Source: Asticcacaulis sp. EMRT-3 (GTDB lineage Bacteria > Pseudomonadota > Alphaproteobacteria > Caulobacterales > Caulobacteraceae). Taken from it: DNA of 64,000 nt. The DNA is taken from contig NZ_JASERT010000002.1 in NCBI RefSeq assembly GCF_030027245.1, positions 1 to 64,000 of the forward strand, read 5' to 3'. Numbering within the stretch: position 1 is the stretch's first letter; each line of letters opens with the position of its first letter. The translations under genes were made by a program, and so were the position numbers. The notes below the pieces were generated by a model. It was given only the letters and a program-made list of their open reading frames with translations. It had not been told where the DNA came from and did not search any database. Shown one piece after another: positions 53,847-62,945 of the stretch.

Positions 53847-55007
53847 CTACACGGAGATGGCGCACAGTTCGTCAATCGCGCAGGTGATATGGTAAAGCGA
53901 CGAGGCGGGGGCCGGTTCGATCTCGAAATCGCCGCTCTCCTTCATCCGGTCATGATAAAGGCCTTCGATTTCGGTCGAAAGATAAAGCTGTAAGCCGTGC
54001 GCCGCCTCGATGGCCTTGGCGATGGCACCTTCGCGGTCAGGGCCGCTCACCATGCGGGATAACTGCACATAGGCCTTGATGCGCTCGGTCTGCGGCCACA
54101 GGCGCGCCACCTCGTCTTTCGGTAGGAAATCGTCCCATAATTCATTGAAGGTGACGCCGCGCTTCGGATCGGTGCCCGCCGTTTCGGCGATCTCCATCAG
54201 GGTCTGGGCCTTGAGCAGATATTTGGAATCGTTGGTGATTTTCGACCAGCGCATAAACAGCCACGCCCATTCGAACTGGTGGCCGGGCTCAATAATGCGC
54301 CCCTGTTCGCCCATCATCGGGTTCCAGTCACCGTCGAAAAACTCACGCAAGGCGCCATTTTTCGGGTTGAGGAACTTGTCCACGCACAGATCGGCGATCA
54401 TGGCCGCGATCTCACGCCATTTTGCGTCGCCACCGGCCTCCATCCAGGCCAGACACGCCTCGAACATGTGCATGTGCGGATTGGCTTTCAGCGGCAGGGT
54501 AGGCGGGTTCGATTCCTCAAAACCGCCTAACGGATGGCTGTACTCGGCCACGATCCTGTCACGAATAAAAACCGCTGCCTTTTCAAGTCCTTTGTCGTCG
54601 GGTCGAACGCGAAATGCGGCGGAGTAGGCCAGCATGGCGAAGGCGTGGTCATAGAAATCAAACTCAGCGCGAACCACCGAACCATCGGGGCGCAGCACGG
54701 CGTAAAGCAGGCCTGTTTTCGGATTGCGCGCAGGCCCCGCCAGCCAGTTCAGGCCCTGGTCGATGGCCGGTGCCGTCTCGCCCTTATAGCCCATCCGATC
54801 GGCCACAGCGTAGGAGAAAACCTGACGCGCCGCCACCCGTGTGCGCCTATCGACATTGCGCGGTGTGCCGTCGAGATTGATCTTCTCGAAAAAGCCGCCT
54901 TTTTCGCGGTCGCCACCGGTATTCCACCACAGGGGCAGGGCATGATCAAACAGCCATTGGCGAAGCTCATTTTGCTTGGCATAAAGGCGCGTGGCGAGAT
55001 CGGGCAT
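53847..55007 (-). CDS. AGE-family sugar epimerase/isomerase
   Basis: A 386-residue (alpha/alpha)6-barrel protein of the N-acylglucosamine 2-epimerase family (PF07221): LPLWWNTGGDREKGGFFEKI, RRTRVAARQVFSYAVADRMG, YDHAFAMLAYSAAF, NPHMHMFEACLAWME, IEPGHQFEWAWLFMRW and RLWPQTERIKAYVQL with the catalytic His residues. It lies divergent to manC. No classic mannose-6-phosphate isomerase domain is in the window, so this gene plausibly isomerises fructose/mannose-6-phosphate for GDP-mannose; true N-acyl epimerase activity is an alternative. Confidence 0.85.
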   Translation of the reverse strand: MPDLATRLYAKQNELRQWLFDHALPLWWNTGGDREKGGFFEKINLDGTPRNVDRRTRVAARQVFSYAVADRMGYKGETAPAIDQGLNWLAGPARNPKTGLLYAVLRPDGSVVRAEFDFYDHAFAMLAYSAAFRVRPDDKGLEKAAVFIRDRIVAEYSHPLGGFEESNPPTLPLKANPHMHMFEACLAWMEAGGDAKWREIAAMIADLCVDKFLNPKNGALREFFDGDWNPMMGEQGRIIEPGHQFEWAWLFMRWSKITNDSKYLLKAQTLMEIAETAGTDPKRGVTFNELWDDFLPKDEVARLWPQTERIKAYVQLSRMVSGPDREGAIAKAIEAAHGLQLYLSTEIEGLYHDRMKESGDFEIEPAPASSLYHITCAIDELCAISV

Positions 55008-55097
55008 GGGGTGGCTTTCACTGAAATTTCAAGTCGCAGGTTTAGGACGCGCGGTGATAAAAATGCAGTCCTGTTTTGCATACATCTGTGGGACTGC

Positions 55098-55212
55098 TAG
55101 AGCAACGAGCATTTAATTTGACTTACAAATTGAATGCGAGATGCGGAAAAACGTAAAATGTAGAGCGGGTTGCATTCCTTTGACCGATTCCATCAGAATG
55201 CAGACCGCTCTA
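55098..55212 (-). repeat. 115-bp TAGAGC-bordered repeat, copy B
   Basis: This is the inverted counterpart of 31749-31863 (six mismatches in 115 bases by eye). It occupies part of the 370-base gene-free spacer between the AGE-family gene and manC. Its position upstream of two genes may affect their transcription; otherwise no structure seen in the spacer. Confidence 0.75.
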
Positions 55213-55377
55213 GAGGGCGCACCCGGAGGTATATTTCAAAAATAATTATCCGCAAGCCGCTAAATGGGCTGGCGGGTGTACGGCAATCAATGCTTTATAG
55301 CCACCGCCCGCTGCACGCATGGTAAACTTAGCACCAAAAGCCCAACCACTATATGGCGGCAAACTATCAGAGGCTTT

Positions 55378-56442
55378 ATGTCATTTAAAATTATACCCGT
55401 CATCATGTCCGGCGGATCAGGCACCCGCCTGTGGCCGCTTTCGACACCGGAAGCGCCCAAGCAGTTCCATGCCCTGGCCACGTCCAACAGCATGATTCAG
55501 GAAACGGCCCTGCGCCTGACCGGTGAAGGCTTTCTGCCGCCTGTGGCGATCTGTGGTCGCGGTCATCTCGATCTGGTGACGCGCCAGCTCGATCAGATTG
55601 GCCTCCTCCCGTCCTCCGTCGTGCTGGAACCGTTTGCGCGTAATACCGCCGCCGTGGCCGCCATCGCCGCTCTGAGCGGACAAGCCACCGACCCGGACGC
55701 GCTCGTTCTGCTGGTGCCGGCCGATCATGTGATTATACAACCTGATGCCTTTGTAGCTGCGCTGGAGCGCGCCGCCGAGACGGCCAAAACGCGCATCGTC
55801 ACCTTCGGCATCAAGGCCGCCCACCCGGAAACCGGTTTCGGCTATATTGAGCACGGCGCGCCGCTTTCCGAGGGCGTCTTTGAAATCAAGCGCTTCTGCG
55901 AAAAGCCCGATCTCGATACGGCCACCTCTTATGTGGCGGGTGGCCAGCACGACTGGAATGCCGGTATCTTCCTGTTTTCGCCGGCCATTATGCTGGCTGA
56001 GCTGGAAAAGCACGCGCCTGAGGTTCTGGCGGCTGCGCGTGAATCGTTTGAAAAAGCGCAGCGCAACGGCGTGGTGATCCGCCTTGATGAAGAGGCGTTT
56101 GCGCGCGTGCCGTCGATCTCGGTCGATTATGCCGTCATGGAAAAGACCAAGGCCTCAGCCGTTGTGCCGTGCGATATTGGCTGGGCTGATGTCGGCGGAT
56201 TCGCCGAACTGTGGCGGCTGGGCGAAAAAGACGCCTCGGCCAACCACGTCAAGGGCGACGCCATCCTGATCGAGGCCGAGAACTGCCTGATCCACAATAG
56301 CGGCCCGGTCGTGGCCGTGATCGGCTTGTCGGACATCATGGTGATTTCGACGCCATCCGGTATTCTGGTGGCGCCGATCTCACGGGCTCAGGATGTGAAG
56401 AAAGCGGCGGAAGCCGCCAAGGCGCGGCTTGAGAAGGGTTAA
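55378..56442 (+). CDS. manC: Mannose-1-phosphate guanylyltransferase
   Basis: A 354-residue nucleotidyltransferase: VIMSGGSGTRLWPLSTPEAPK, VLEPFARNTAAVAAIAAL, VLLVPADHVI, EIKRFCEKPDLDTATSYV, DWNAGIFLFSP and SVDYAVMEKT. It makes GDP-mannose for gmd/fcl and mannosyl transfer. The C-terminal isomerase domain of bifunctional ManC is absent, matching the need for a separate isomerase. The ATG at 55378-55380 follows AGAGGC; the open frame upstream to 55264 is unlikely. Confidence 0.93.
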   Translation: MSFKIIPVIMSGGSGTRLWPLSTPEAPKQFHALATSNSMIQETALRLTGEGFLPPVAICGRGHLDLVTRQLDQIGLLPSSVVLEPFARNTAAVAAIAALSGQATDPDALVLLVPADHVIIQPDAFVAALERAAETAKTRIVTFGIKAAHPETGFGYIEHGAPLSEGVFEIKRFCEKPDLDTATSYVAGGQHDWNAGIFLFSPAIMLAELEKHAPEVLAAARESFEKAQRNGVVIRLDEEAFARVPSISVDYAVMEKTKASAVVPCDIGWADVGGFAELWRLGEKDASANHVKGDAILIEAENCLIHNSGPVVAVIGLSDIMVISTPSGILVAPISRAQDVKKAAEAAKARLEKG

Positions 56443-56873
56443 ACGTCGGAGCGGGCCACAACCTCTTCAAGCTGCTTGAGGAAGTTCTGCCAGCCATAGT
56501 TGGCGCCGCGCAGATTATGGCCTTGCTCCGCCGTGAAGCCCGATTGCGTGACGTGCAGGCGCGTGCCCTGCGGGGTTGGCGTCAGGGTCAGGGTGACGAG
56601 CGTGTGCAGGCCACCGCCGGGCAGCTCCCAGCGATAGCTCAGCCGGTCATAGGGCGTCACCTCAACGACATGGCCATCGACCACGCCGTCCCATTGCGGC
56701 ATGGGCGGGGCGCGCAGGGTAAAGGCATGGCCCGGTTCGGCCTTGAAATCATTGGGTAAAAGCCATTCGGCGATCAGGTGGCTTTCGGTAAGGGCGCGCC
56801 AGACCTTTTGCGGTGGGTGGGGCAGGTCGCGTTCCAGGGTCAGTGTACCGGTATCTGTATTGGTGTCAGGCAT
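56439..56873 (-). CDS. SRPBCC (AHSA1-like) domain protein
   Basis: A 144-residue START/Bet v1-fold protein with the N-terminal pattern LERDLPHPPQKVWRALTESHLIAEWLLPNDF and the VTLTLTPTPQGTRLHVTQSGF strands of the AHSA1 group. Its partner is the ArsR gene nine bases upstream. Such pairs are common, and ligand binding is assumed but undefined. Its stop overlaps the manC stop on the other strand within TTAA. Confidence 0.88.
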   Translation of the reverse strand: MPDTNTDTGTLTLERDLPHPPQKVWRALTESHLIAEWLLPNDFKAEPGHAFTLRAPPMPQWDGVVDGHVVEVTPYDRLSYRWELPGGGLHTLVTLTLTPTPQGTRLHVTQSGFTAEQGHNLRGANYGWQNFLKQLEEVVARSDV

Positions 56874-56882
56874 GAGCGTTTC

Positions 56883-57197
56883 CTATTGATCCATGCGGTT
56901 GAGAAGGTCTTCGAGGCGGTCGAGCGAACGCGCCCACAGTTCGTCCTGATGGCGCATCCAGTCGCGCAAAGGGGCCAGTCCCTGCGGGTGCAGGCTGTAA
57001 TGGCTTTCGCGGCCCGACCGGCGATCCGTGACCAGTCCGGCGGCCTTCAGCACGGCCAGGTGCTTTGATACGGCGGGCTGCGAAATCCCGGCCTGAGCGG
57101 TCAGGGCGTGAACGGTCTGCTCGCCCTGAGCCAGACGCTCATAAAGGGCGCGGCGGGTCGGGTCGGCCAGGGCGGTGAAGAGGGTTGCGGTGTCCAT
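56883..57197 (-). CDS. ArsR-family transcriptional regulator
   Basis: A 104-residue winged-helix repressor: LFTALADPTRRALYERLAQG, LTAQAGISQPAVSKHLAVLKAAGLV, RRSGRESHYSLHPQGLAPL. No metal-binding Cys cluster is visible, as usual for the ArsR type paired with SRPBCC proteins. It probably represses its own operon through the palindrome just upstream. Confidence 0.92.
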   Translation of the reverse strand: MDTATLFTALADPTRRALYERLAQGEQTVHALTAQAGISQPAVSKHLAVLKAAGLVTDRRSGRESHYSLHPQGLAPLRDWMRHQDELWARSLDRLEDLLNRMDQ

Positions 57198-57206
57198 GCC
57201 AGACTC

Positions 57207-57253
57207 ATAACCCGCCAGCTATGAATTGTCCATACCCATAGCTGACCGGTTAT
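57207..57253. promoter_or_regulatory. Likely ArsR operator (inverted repeat)
   Basis: ATAACCCGCCAGCTATG and CATAGCTGACCGGTTAT match in 15 of 17 positions as an inverted pair around a 13-base spacer. The left arm lies ten bases upstream of the arsR start, so binding would block the promoter. No other inverted repeat was seen between arsR and sulP. Confidence 0.7.
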
Positions 57254-57436
57254 GCTTTTTGCATTTGCGAAGCGTTTACGCCTGTGCGATAGACGGACGC
57301 TGCAACACTGGACTCGCCCTTTATTGATGGTGCGGGTGGCTATTCCGGGCGCCGATCCCCCGGACATTCAAACAGTTCCCACCTGATAATGCCTTGGCTG
57401 TTCGCCAGCATATAATTGTTTTTGATCAGGATTTAC

Positions 57437-58939
57437 ATGAAAACCCTCTCACTTGCCGCGCGCAGTCTTGCGTCCTTCAGGCGCGACTGGCTGGGCCAAC
57501 CGCGCGCCGATCTTTTATCGGGCACGCTGGTGGCCCTGGCCCTCATTCCCGAAGCCATCGCCTTCTCAATCATCGCCGGGGTCGATCCGGCGGTCGGGCT
57601 TTATGCCTCGGTGGTCATCGCCATCACCATCTCCTTTACCGGCGGCAGACCTGCCATGATTTCGGCCGCCACCGGTTCGATGACCCTGCTGATGGCCGGT
57701 ATGGTCAAACAGCACGGCCTCGATTTCCTGTTCGCCACCTCGATTCTGACCGGCCTGTTCCAGATCCTGATCGGTGTCCTGCGGCTGGGCCGCCTGATCC
57801 GCTTCGTGTCGCGCTCGGTCATGACCGGCTTTGTCAATTCGCTGGCCATACTGATCTTCATGGCGCAATTGCCGCAATTGCTGCATGTGCCGGTCGTCAC
57901 CTATGGGCTGGTGGCCGGCGCGCTGGCCATCATCTACCTGCTGCCGCGTGTTACCAAGATCGTGCCGTCGCCTCTGGTGGCGATCATCGTCATCACAATC
58001 ATCACCCAGATGATGGGGCTGAAAGTCCATACGGTCGGCGATATGGGCCATCTGCCCACCACCCTGCCCATGCTGCATATTCCGCATGTGCCGCTGACGT
58101 TAGACACCCTGGCAATCATTGGCCCTCTGGCCGCCACACTGGCCTTTGTCGGCCTTTTGGAAACCCTGCTGACCGCCAGTCTCGTCGATGATGTCACCGA
58201 CACGCCCTCCAATAAGGATCAGGAAGCGCGCGGCCAGGGCATCGCCAATATCGCCTCAGCTCTGTTTGGCGGCATGGCCGGTTGCGCCATGATCGGTCAG
58301 ACCATGATCAATATTACATCGGGCGGACGCGGGCGGCTTTCGACCTTCTGGGCCGGAGTGTTCCTGCTCATTCTGCTGCTGGTTCTGCAAAAATGGGTGG
58401 CAATGATTCCGATGGCGGCCCTGGTGGCGGTGATGATCATGGTATCGATCGGCACCTTCGACTGGGGCTCGATTCCGCGCCTGCGCACCACGCCGATACA
58501 ATCGAGCATCATCATGATCGTGACCACCCTGACCGTTGTTTTCACACATGATTTGTCGAAAGGCGTTATCGCCGGGGTCATCCTGTCGGCCCTGTTTTTC
58601 GCCACCAAGGTGTCGCGGCTCCTGACGGTCGAACGGATCGACAAGGATGATGACAGGCACCTGCATTATGTCGTGCATGGCCAGCTCTTCTTCGTGTCGG
58701 CCGAGTTTCTCAAGGCCAGCTTCGAGCATCACGGCCATCCCGAAACCGTCGAGATCGATCTTTCCAGCGCGCGCATCTGGGATCTGACGGCGGTGGCGGC
58801 GATTGACGCTATCGTCTTCAAATATCGTCGCGCCGGTGCCGAGGTGCATGTCACCGGCATGAGCGAAGCCTGCCAGACTCTGGTGGAACGTGTCGGTCAG
58901 CACGACAAGACCCACTTACCGGACGCCATCAGCCATTGA
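57437..58939 (+). CDS. SulP-family inorganic anion transporter
   Basis: A 500-residue SLC26/SulP protein: [70 protein letters not shown], a membrane domain of about 12-14 helices, and a C-terminal STAS domain (about 420-500: [20 protein letters not shown]). The substrate may be sulfate, bicarbonate or another anion. ATG 57437 has AGGA eight bases before it; an upstream frame start at 57416 is less likely. Confidence 0.9.
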   Translation: MKTLSLAARSLASFRRDWLGQPRADLLSGTLVALALIPEAIAFSIIAGVDPAVGLYASVVIAITISFTGGRPAMISAATGSMTLLMAGMVKQHGLDFLFATSILTGLFQILIGVLRLGRLIRFVSRSVMTGFVNSLAILIFMAQLPQLLHVPVVTYGLVAGALAIIYLLPRVTKIVPSPLVAIIVITIITQMMGLKVHTVGDMGHLPTTLPMLHIPHVPLTLDTLAIIGPLAATLAFVGLLETLLTASLVDDVTDTPSNKDQEARGQGIANIASALFGGMAGCAMIGQTMINITSGGRGRLSTFWAGVFLLILLLVLQKWVAMIPMAALVAVMIMVSIGTFDWGSIPRLRTTPIQSSIIMIVTTLTVVFTHDLSKGVIAGVILSALFFATKVSRLLTVERIDKDDDRHLHYVVHGQLFFVSAEFLKASFEHHGHPETVEIDLSSARIWDLTAVAAIDAIVFKYRRAGAEVHVTGMSEACQTLVERVGQHDKTHLPDAISH

Positions 58940-59023
58940 TGAGGAGGGGCCCGCATCGTGCGCTTATAAAGCGATGCGGGCTTCCACATTCCTTCCTGCG
59001 CGCGGCGGGCTATAGTACCGCCT

Positions 59024-59530
59024 ATGAGCCAGACGCAGAAAACCCCACCTAAAAAACAATGGTTTACCGAGTTCGCCCGCATCACTTCGGTGTGGAGCGG
59101 CAGCCCGCTGGCCTTTTCACTGGCGGCGGGCACGATTGTGGTCTGGCTGGTGTCGGGGCCCGTGTTTCACTATTCCGACACCTGGCAACTGGTGATCAAT
59201 ACCGGCACCACCATCGTCACCTTTTTGATGGTCTTCCTGATCCAGAATTCGCAAAACCGCGACGGCAAGGTGATCCAGCTCAAGCTCGACGAACTGATCC
59301 GCGCCCTGGAAGGTGCCGAAACCGGCCTGATCGAGATGGACAATATGTGCGAAGAGGATCTCGAAGCCCTGCGCCTCCATTATAGCGCACTGGCCCAGAA
59401 GGCCGGACACAAGGCCGCCACCACGCGCTCAAGGAAGGCGGACTCCACCAAGGCGAAAGCCCGGCCAGCGGCCAAGGCGACAAAAATCGTCGCCCGGAAA
59501 GCGCGTAGCCAAACCCCAGCCGGTGTGTGA
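59024..59530 (+). CDS. Low-affinity iron permease family protein
   Basis: A 168-residue protein with two hydrophobic helices (about 28-48 and 60-75) and the family motifs FARITSVWSGSPLAFSLAAG, VWLVSGPVFHYSDTWQLVIN, TFLMVFLIQNSQNRDGKVIQ and KLDELIRAL (PF04120). A basic alanine-lysine tail (130-168) is not part of the domain. Function in bacteria is inferred from fungal low-affinity Fe(II) uptake. The stop codon (59528-59530) falls within an origin iteron copy, so the iteron encodes its last residues. Confidence 0.8.
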   Translation: MSQTQKTPPKKQWFTEFARITSVWSGSPLAFSLAAGTIVVWLVSGPVFHYSDTWQLVINTGTTIVTFLMVFLIQNSQNRDGKVIQLKLDELIRALEGAETGLIEMDNMCEEDLEALRLHYSALAQKAGHKAATTRSRKADSTKAKARPAAKATKIVARKARSQTPAGV

Positions 59531-59539
59531 TCCCCCGAT
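59519..59539 (+). repeat. Isolated extra copy of the origin iteron
   Basis: CCGGTGTGTGATCCCCCGAT is an iteron in the same orientation as those at 24-486. GTGTGTGATCCCCCGATG here is identical to iteron 2 at 129-146. No DnaA box or AT-rich segment accompanies it. Its right half lies downstream of the iron-permease stop, in the leader of fdhD. Confidence 0.85.
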
Positions 59540-59672
59540 GATTCGGGCCGTTCTGTACACCCCGCTCTCATCTGGCGAAACGCCAAAACCTTTGACGGCC
59601 TTTCCTTGCGGGCCCATTACAGGCAGGATGCCGGGCAAACCCGACACGCCCGGATAAGCAGGATTCCGCCGG

Positions 59673-60506
59673 ATGACCACCGCAAAACCCGACGCTCTAT
59701 TGCCATCTCCTGTCTTGCAGGCCTCCGAACAGGTCTGGCGGCGCGGCGCATTCGTCAGCGGGCAGCGTGCCATCGCCGAGGAGGTGGCCGTGGCGCTTGT
59801 CTATGATGCCTCCACCGAAGCGGTGATGATGGCCACCCCTGCCGATCTCGAAGATTTTGCCGTCGGTTTCAGCCTGACCGAAGGGATTGTGTCGTCCTGT
59901 GCCGATATTCAGCGCGTCGAAATCGTGGCGCGTGACGCTGGTATCGAGGCAAGGCTGTGGCTGCAAGCGGGACTGGGCGAACGTCTGGCGACGCGCCGCC
60001 GCGCCCGCATCGGCCCTTCGGGCTGTGGCCTGTGCGGCATAGACAGTCTGGAGGCGGTGACGCAGGCGTCCGGCGGCAGGGCCAACATCCGGGGCGGGCT
60101 GAGTTTGCGCGCCGATGAGATTACAGACGCCATCGATCAGATACGCCATCATCAGATTTTCGGACGCGAAACCCACGCCGTCCACGCCGCCGGTTACTGG
60201 GTGCCGGGCGAGGGCTATCTGGCCGTACGCGAGGATGTGGGACGGCATAATGCGCTCGATAAGCTGGCCGGGGCCCTGTTCCGGCGCGAAACGCCGCCCG
60301 CGCCCGGCGCTGTGGTGCTGACCAGCCGCGTCTCCTATGAAATGGTGCAGAAAACCATCGCCATCGGCGCATCGGTGCTGATTGCCATCTCGGCCCCCAC
60401 CGGCATGGCGCTGCGCCTGGCCGAGGCGGCGGGCCTGACCGTGGTGGCGGTGGCGCGCGCCGATGGCTTTGAGGTCTTCACCCATCCGCAGCGTATCGGC
60501 GTGTAA
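59673..60506 (+). CDS. fdhD: Formate dehydrogenase accessory sulfurtransferase FdhD
   Basis: A 277-residue FdhD: EEVAVALVYDASTEAVMMATP, DLEDFAVGFSLTEGIV, the SGCGLCGIDSLE loop with both catalytic cysteines, ETHAVHAAGY, REDVGRHNALDKLAGAL and TSRVSYEMVQKTIAIGA. It transfers sulfur from a cysteine desulfurase to the molybdenum cofactor of formate dehydrogenases. It is convergent, with no gap, to the molybdoenzyme gene it likely serves. Confidence 0.95.
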   Translation: MTTAKPDALLPSPVLQASEQVWRRGAFVSGQRAIAEEVAVALVYDASTEAVMMATPADLEDFAVGFSLTEGIVSSCADIQRVEIVARDAGIEARLWLQAGLGERLATRRRARIGPSGCGLCGIDSLEAVTQASGGRANIRGGLSLRADEITDAIDQIRHHQIFGRETHAVHAAGYWVPGEGYLAVREDVGRHNALDKLAGALFRRETPPAPGAVVLTSRVSYEMVQKTIAIGASVLIAISAPTGMALRLAEAAGLTVVAVARADGFEVFTHPQRIGV

Positions 60507-62840
60507 TTATTCCGCCGCCGCGAGGCCTTGCGCCGTTTCGCGCTCGATACGCACCGGCACCGATTTGCTGGCCGGGGTTTTCGACAGTTTGTCGTGGTGG
60601 CTGACCGGCACCAGCACATTGGCTTCGGGATAATAGGCTGCCACCGTATTGCGCGGCAGATCAAACGGCACCACTTTCAGCCCGCCGAGCGAGCGTTCAT
60701 GGCCGTCATCAATGTCAGTGACCAGCCTGACCCGGTCGCCTTCGGCCAGACCTGCCGCCTGCATCTCCTCACGGCTGATCATCAGCACGTCGCGCGTGCC
60801 CTCGATGCCGCGCATCCGGTCGGAATAGCCGTAGATGGTGGTGTTGAACTGGTCGTTGGAGCGCAGGGTCACCAGCCGGAAACGGCCCGGCGCGTCTTCA
60901 AAGCCATTGGCGTGAAGTTGTCCCGGCACGGTGAACATCGCCTTGCCGGTTTCGGTCTTCCAGATGCGTTCGCGGGCGAAATTGCCACGGAAAAAGCCGC
61001 CCGGTGTCAACAGGCGCTTATTGTAGTCGCGGAAATCCTCCGGATAGGTCAGTTCGATCAGGTCGCGCACCAGACCGTAATCGTTCGTCCAGTCGTCCCA
61101 TGTGACCTTGGGATTGGCGGGCAGCGTGGCCTTGGCGATACCGGCGATAATGGCCAGTTCGCTGCGCAAATGTTCGGAAGGCGGGCGAGCATTGCCGGTC
61201 GAGGCGGTGATGTTGGAAAAGCTGTCCTCAATCGAGCAGATTTGCCGGTTATTCTGCTGCACATCGGTTTCGGTGCGGCCCAGGCAGGGTAGGATGAAGC
61301 TGGCCTTGCCGGGAAAGAGATGGCTGCGATTGAGCTTGGTGGAAATGACGACCGTCAGTGCCTGTTTCGGCCAGTGCGCTTCCATGCGCCCCTGATCGGG
61401 CGTGGCGCGCAGCAGATTGCCGCCGAGGCAGAGCGTGGCCTGCACCTCATCCTTGAACAAGGCCTCCAGCACCTCGGTGATGTTCATGCCGTCCTCGGTG
61501 GGCGGATCGAAGTCGAACAGGGCTTTCAGCCTATCCATCGGCACCAGCCTGGTTTTTTCAGCAATACCGACCGTGCGCTGGCCCTGCACATTGGAATGGC
61601 CGCGCACCGGGCACATGCCCGATCCGGGCACGCCGATATGGCCGCACAACAGCATCAGATTGACCAGCATCCCCAGATTATCCGAGCCATGCACCTGCTG
61701 GGTCAGGCCCATGCCATAGACGGCAATGACCTTTTTTGCCGCCACATAGATGTCACCCGCGCGGCGCAGATCGGCTTCGCCAAGGCCGCTTTCGCGCTCG
61801 ATGTCGGCCCACGGGGTGAGGCGCGCCTTGAGGATGAACTCTTCCGCGCCCATCGTGTGCTGGTCGATAAAGCCGGTGTCGAGGATGCGCGCCTTGCCGG
61901 CGGCTTTCGCCGCGTCATCGGCTTCCAGCACCACCTTGCATAGGCCCATTATGGCGGCAATATCGCCGCCCGCCTTGACCTGAAGATAGAGGTCAGACAT
62001 CTGTGTCGCTTCGCCGGTCACCATCTGCACCGGGTTTTGCGGATTGGTGAATGCGACCAGACCCTTTTCGCGCACCGGATTGAAGGTGACGATCTTCGCG
62101 CCGCGCTTCTTGGCCTCCTGCAACGGATGCAGGAAGCGCGGGCTGTTCTGGCCGGTATTCTGGCCGAAAAAGAAGAAGGCCTCGGTCATGGCCAGATCGT
62201 CCCAGTTGACCGTGCCGACCGGCGAGCCGATGACCTTTTTCAGGCCCACAGACGTGGTTTCGTGGCACATATTTGAGCTTTGCGGCAGGTTATTGGTGCC
62301 ATAGAGCCGCGCCAGCAGGGCATAGAGATAAGACGGCTCCAGCGCGGCGTGGCCTGAGGCATAGAAGACGACTTTCTTTGGATCGAGCCGGTTCAGGGTC
62401 GCGCCGATTTCAGCAAAGGCCGCGTCCCAGCTTACCGCCTCATAGCGGTCGGTTTCGCCATTATAGCGTAAGGGCTGGGTCAGGCGGCCGGTCATTTCCA
62501 GATCGTGATCCTTCCAGTCGCGCAATTGCGTGACCGTGTGATCGTTCCAGAAGTCCGGGCCGCAGCGCTCGCTGGTCACTTCCCATAGGGTCGCTTTCGC
62601 GCCGTTTTCACAAAATTCGAAGACATTCGGCTTGGCGGGCTTGGCCCAGGCGCACGAACTGCACATGAAGCCTTTCGGCTTGTTCTGTGTCGCCAGCAGC
62701 TTCAGCGTGTCGGGATTGCTCCATGCCTTGCCATAGAGGCTGAGCATACCGCGCACCGAACCCCAGCCACCCGCCGGGCCATCATAATGGACGGAATGGT
62801 CTTCATCGGGATCGTGCGGCGTGTCGGTCACGTTGTCCAT
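60507..62840 (-). CDS. FdhF/YdeP-family molybdopterin oxidoreductase
   Basis: A 777-residue catalytic subunit of the formate dehydrogenase/YdeP group: N-terminal GFMCSSCAWAKPAKPNVFEF with a short cysteine cluster (not a full CxxCxxxC...C set for a [4Fe-4S]), FCENGAKATLWE, SGHAALEPSYLYALLARLYG, NMCHETTSVGLKKVIGSP, FFFGQNTGQNSPRF, VRGHSNVQGQRTVGI and the C-terminal cofactor-binding domain. No TAT signal is seen, so it is cytoplasmic. Native substrate is uncertain; true formate oxidation is not shown. Confidence 0.9.
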   Translation of the reverse strand: MDNVTDTPHDPDEDHSVHYDGPAGGWGSVRGMLSLYGKAWSNPDTLKLLATQNKPKGFMCSSCAWAKPAKPNVFEFCENGAKATLWEVTSERCGPDFWNDHTVTQLRDWKDHDLEMTGRLTQPLRYNGETDRYEAVSWDAAFAEIGATLNRLDPKKVVFYASGHAALEPSYLYALLARLYGTNNLPQSSNMCHETTSVGLKKVIGSPVGTVNWDDLAMTEAFFFFGQNTGQNSPRFLHPLQEAKKRGAKIVTFNPVREKGLVAFTNPQNPVQMVTGEATQMSDLYLQVKAGGDIAAIMGLCKVVLEADDAAKAAGKARILDTGFIDQHTMGAEEFILKARLTPWADIERESGLGEADLRRAGDIYVAAKKVIAVYGMGLTQQVHGSDNLGMLVNLMLLCGHIGVPGSGMCPVRGHSNVQGQRTVGIAEKTRLVPMDRLKALFDFDPPTEDGMNITEVLEALFKDEVQATLCLGGNLLRATPDQGRMEAHWPKQALTVVISTKLNRSHLFPGKASFILPCLGRTETDVQQNNRQICSIEDSFSNITASTGNARPPSEHLRSELAIIAGIAKATLPANPKVTWDDWTNDYGLVRDLIELTYPEDFRDYNKRLLTPGGFFRGNFARERIWKTETGKAMFTVPGQLHANGFEDAPGRFRLVTLRSNDQFNTTIYGYSDRMRGIEGTRDVLMISREEMQAAGLAEGDRVRLVTDIDDGHERSLGGLKVVPFDLPRNTVAAYYPEANVLVPVSHHDKLSKTPASKSVPVRIERETAQGLAAAE

Positions 62841-62945
62841 GTAAACCTCCGGCGGCGGGTAAAGGGGATGATAATGGCGTAAAACCGGGGGTGTAAAAAT
62901 GAAATGCGAAAACCGGTTGATAGGGTGATGTAGAACCGCACCGCT

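Noticed and set aside
59519..59539. A second replication origin at the lone iteron
   Set aside because: Only one iteron is present, with no DnaA box, AT-rich segment or initiator gene nearby.
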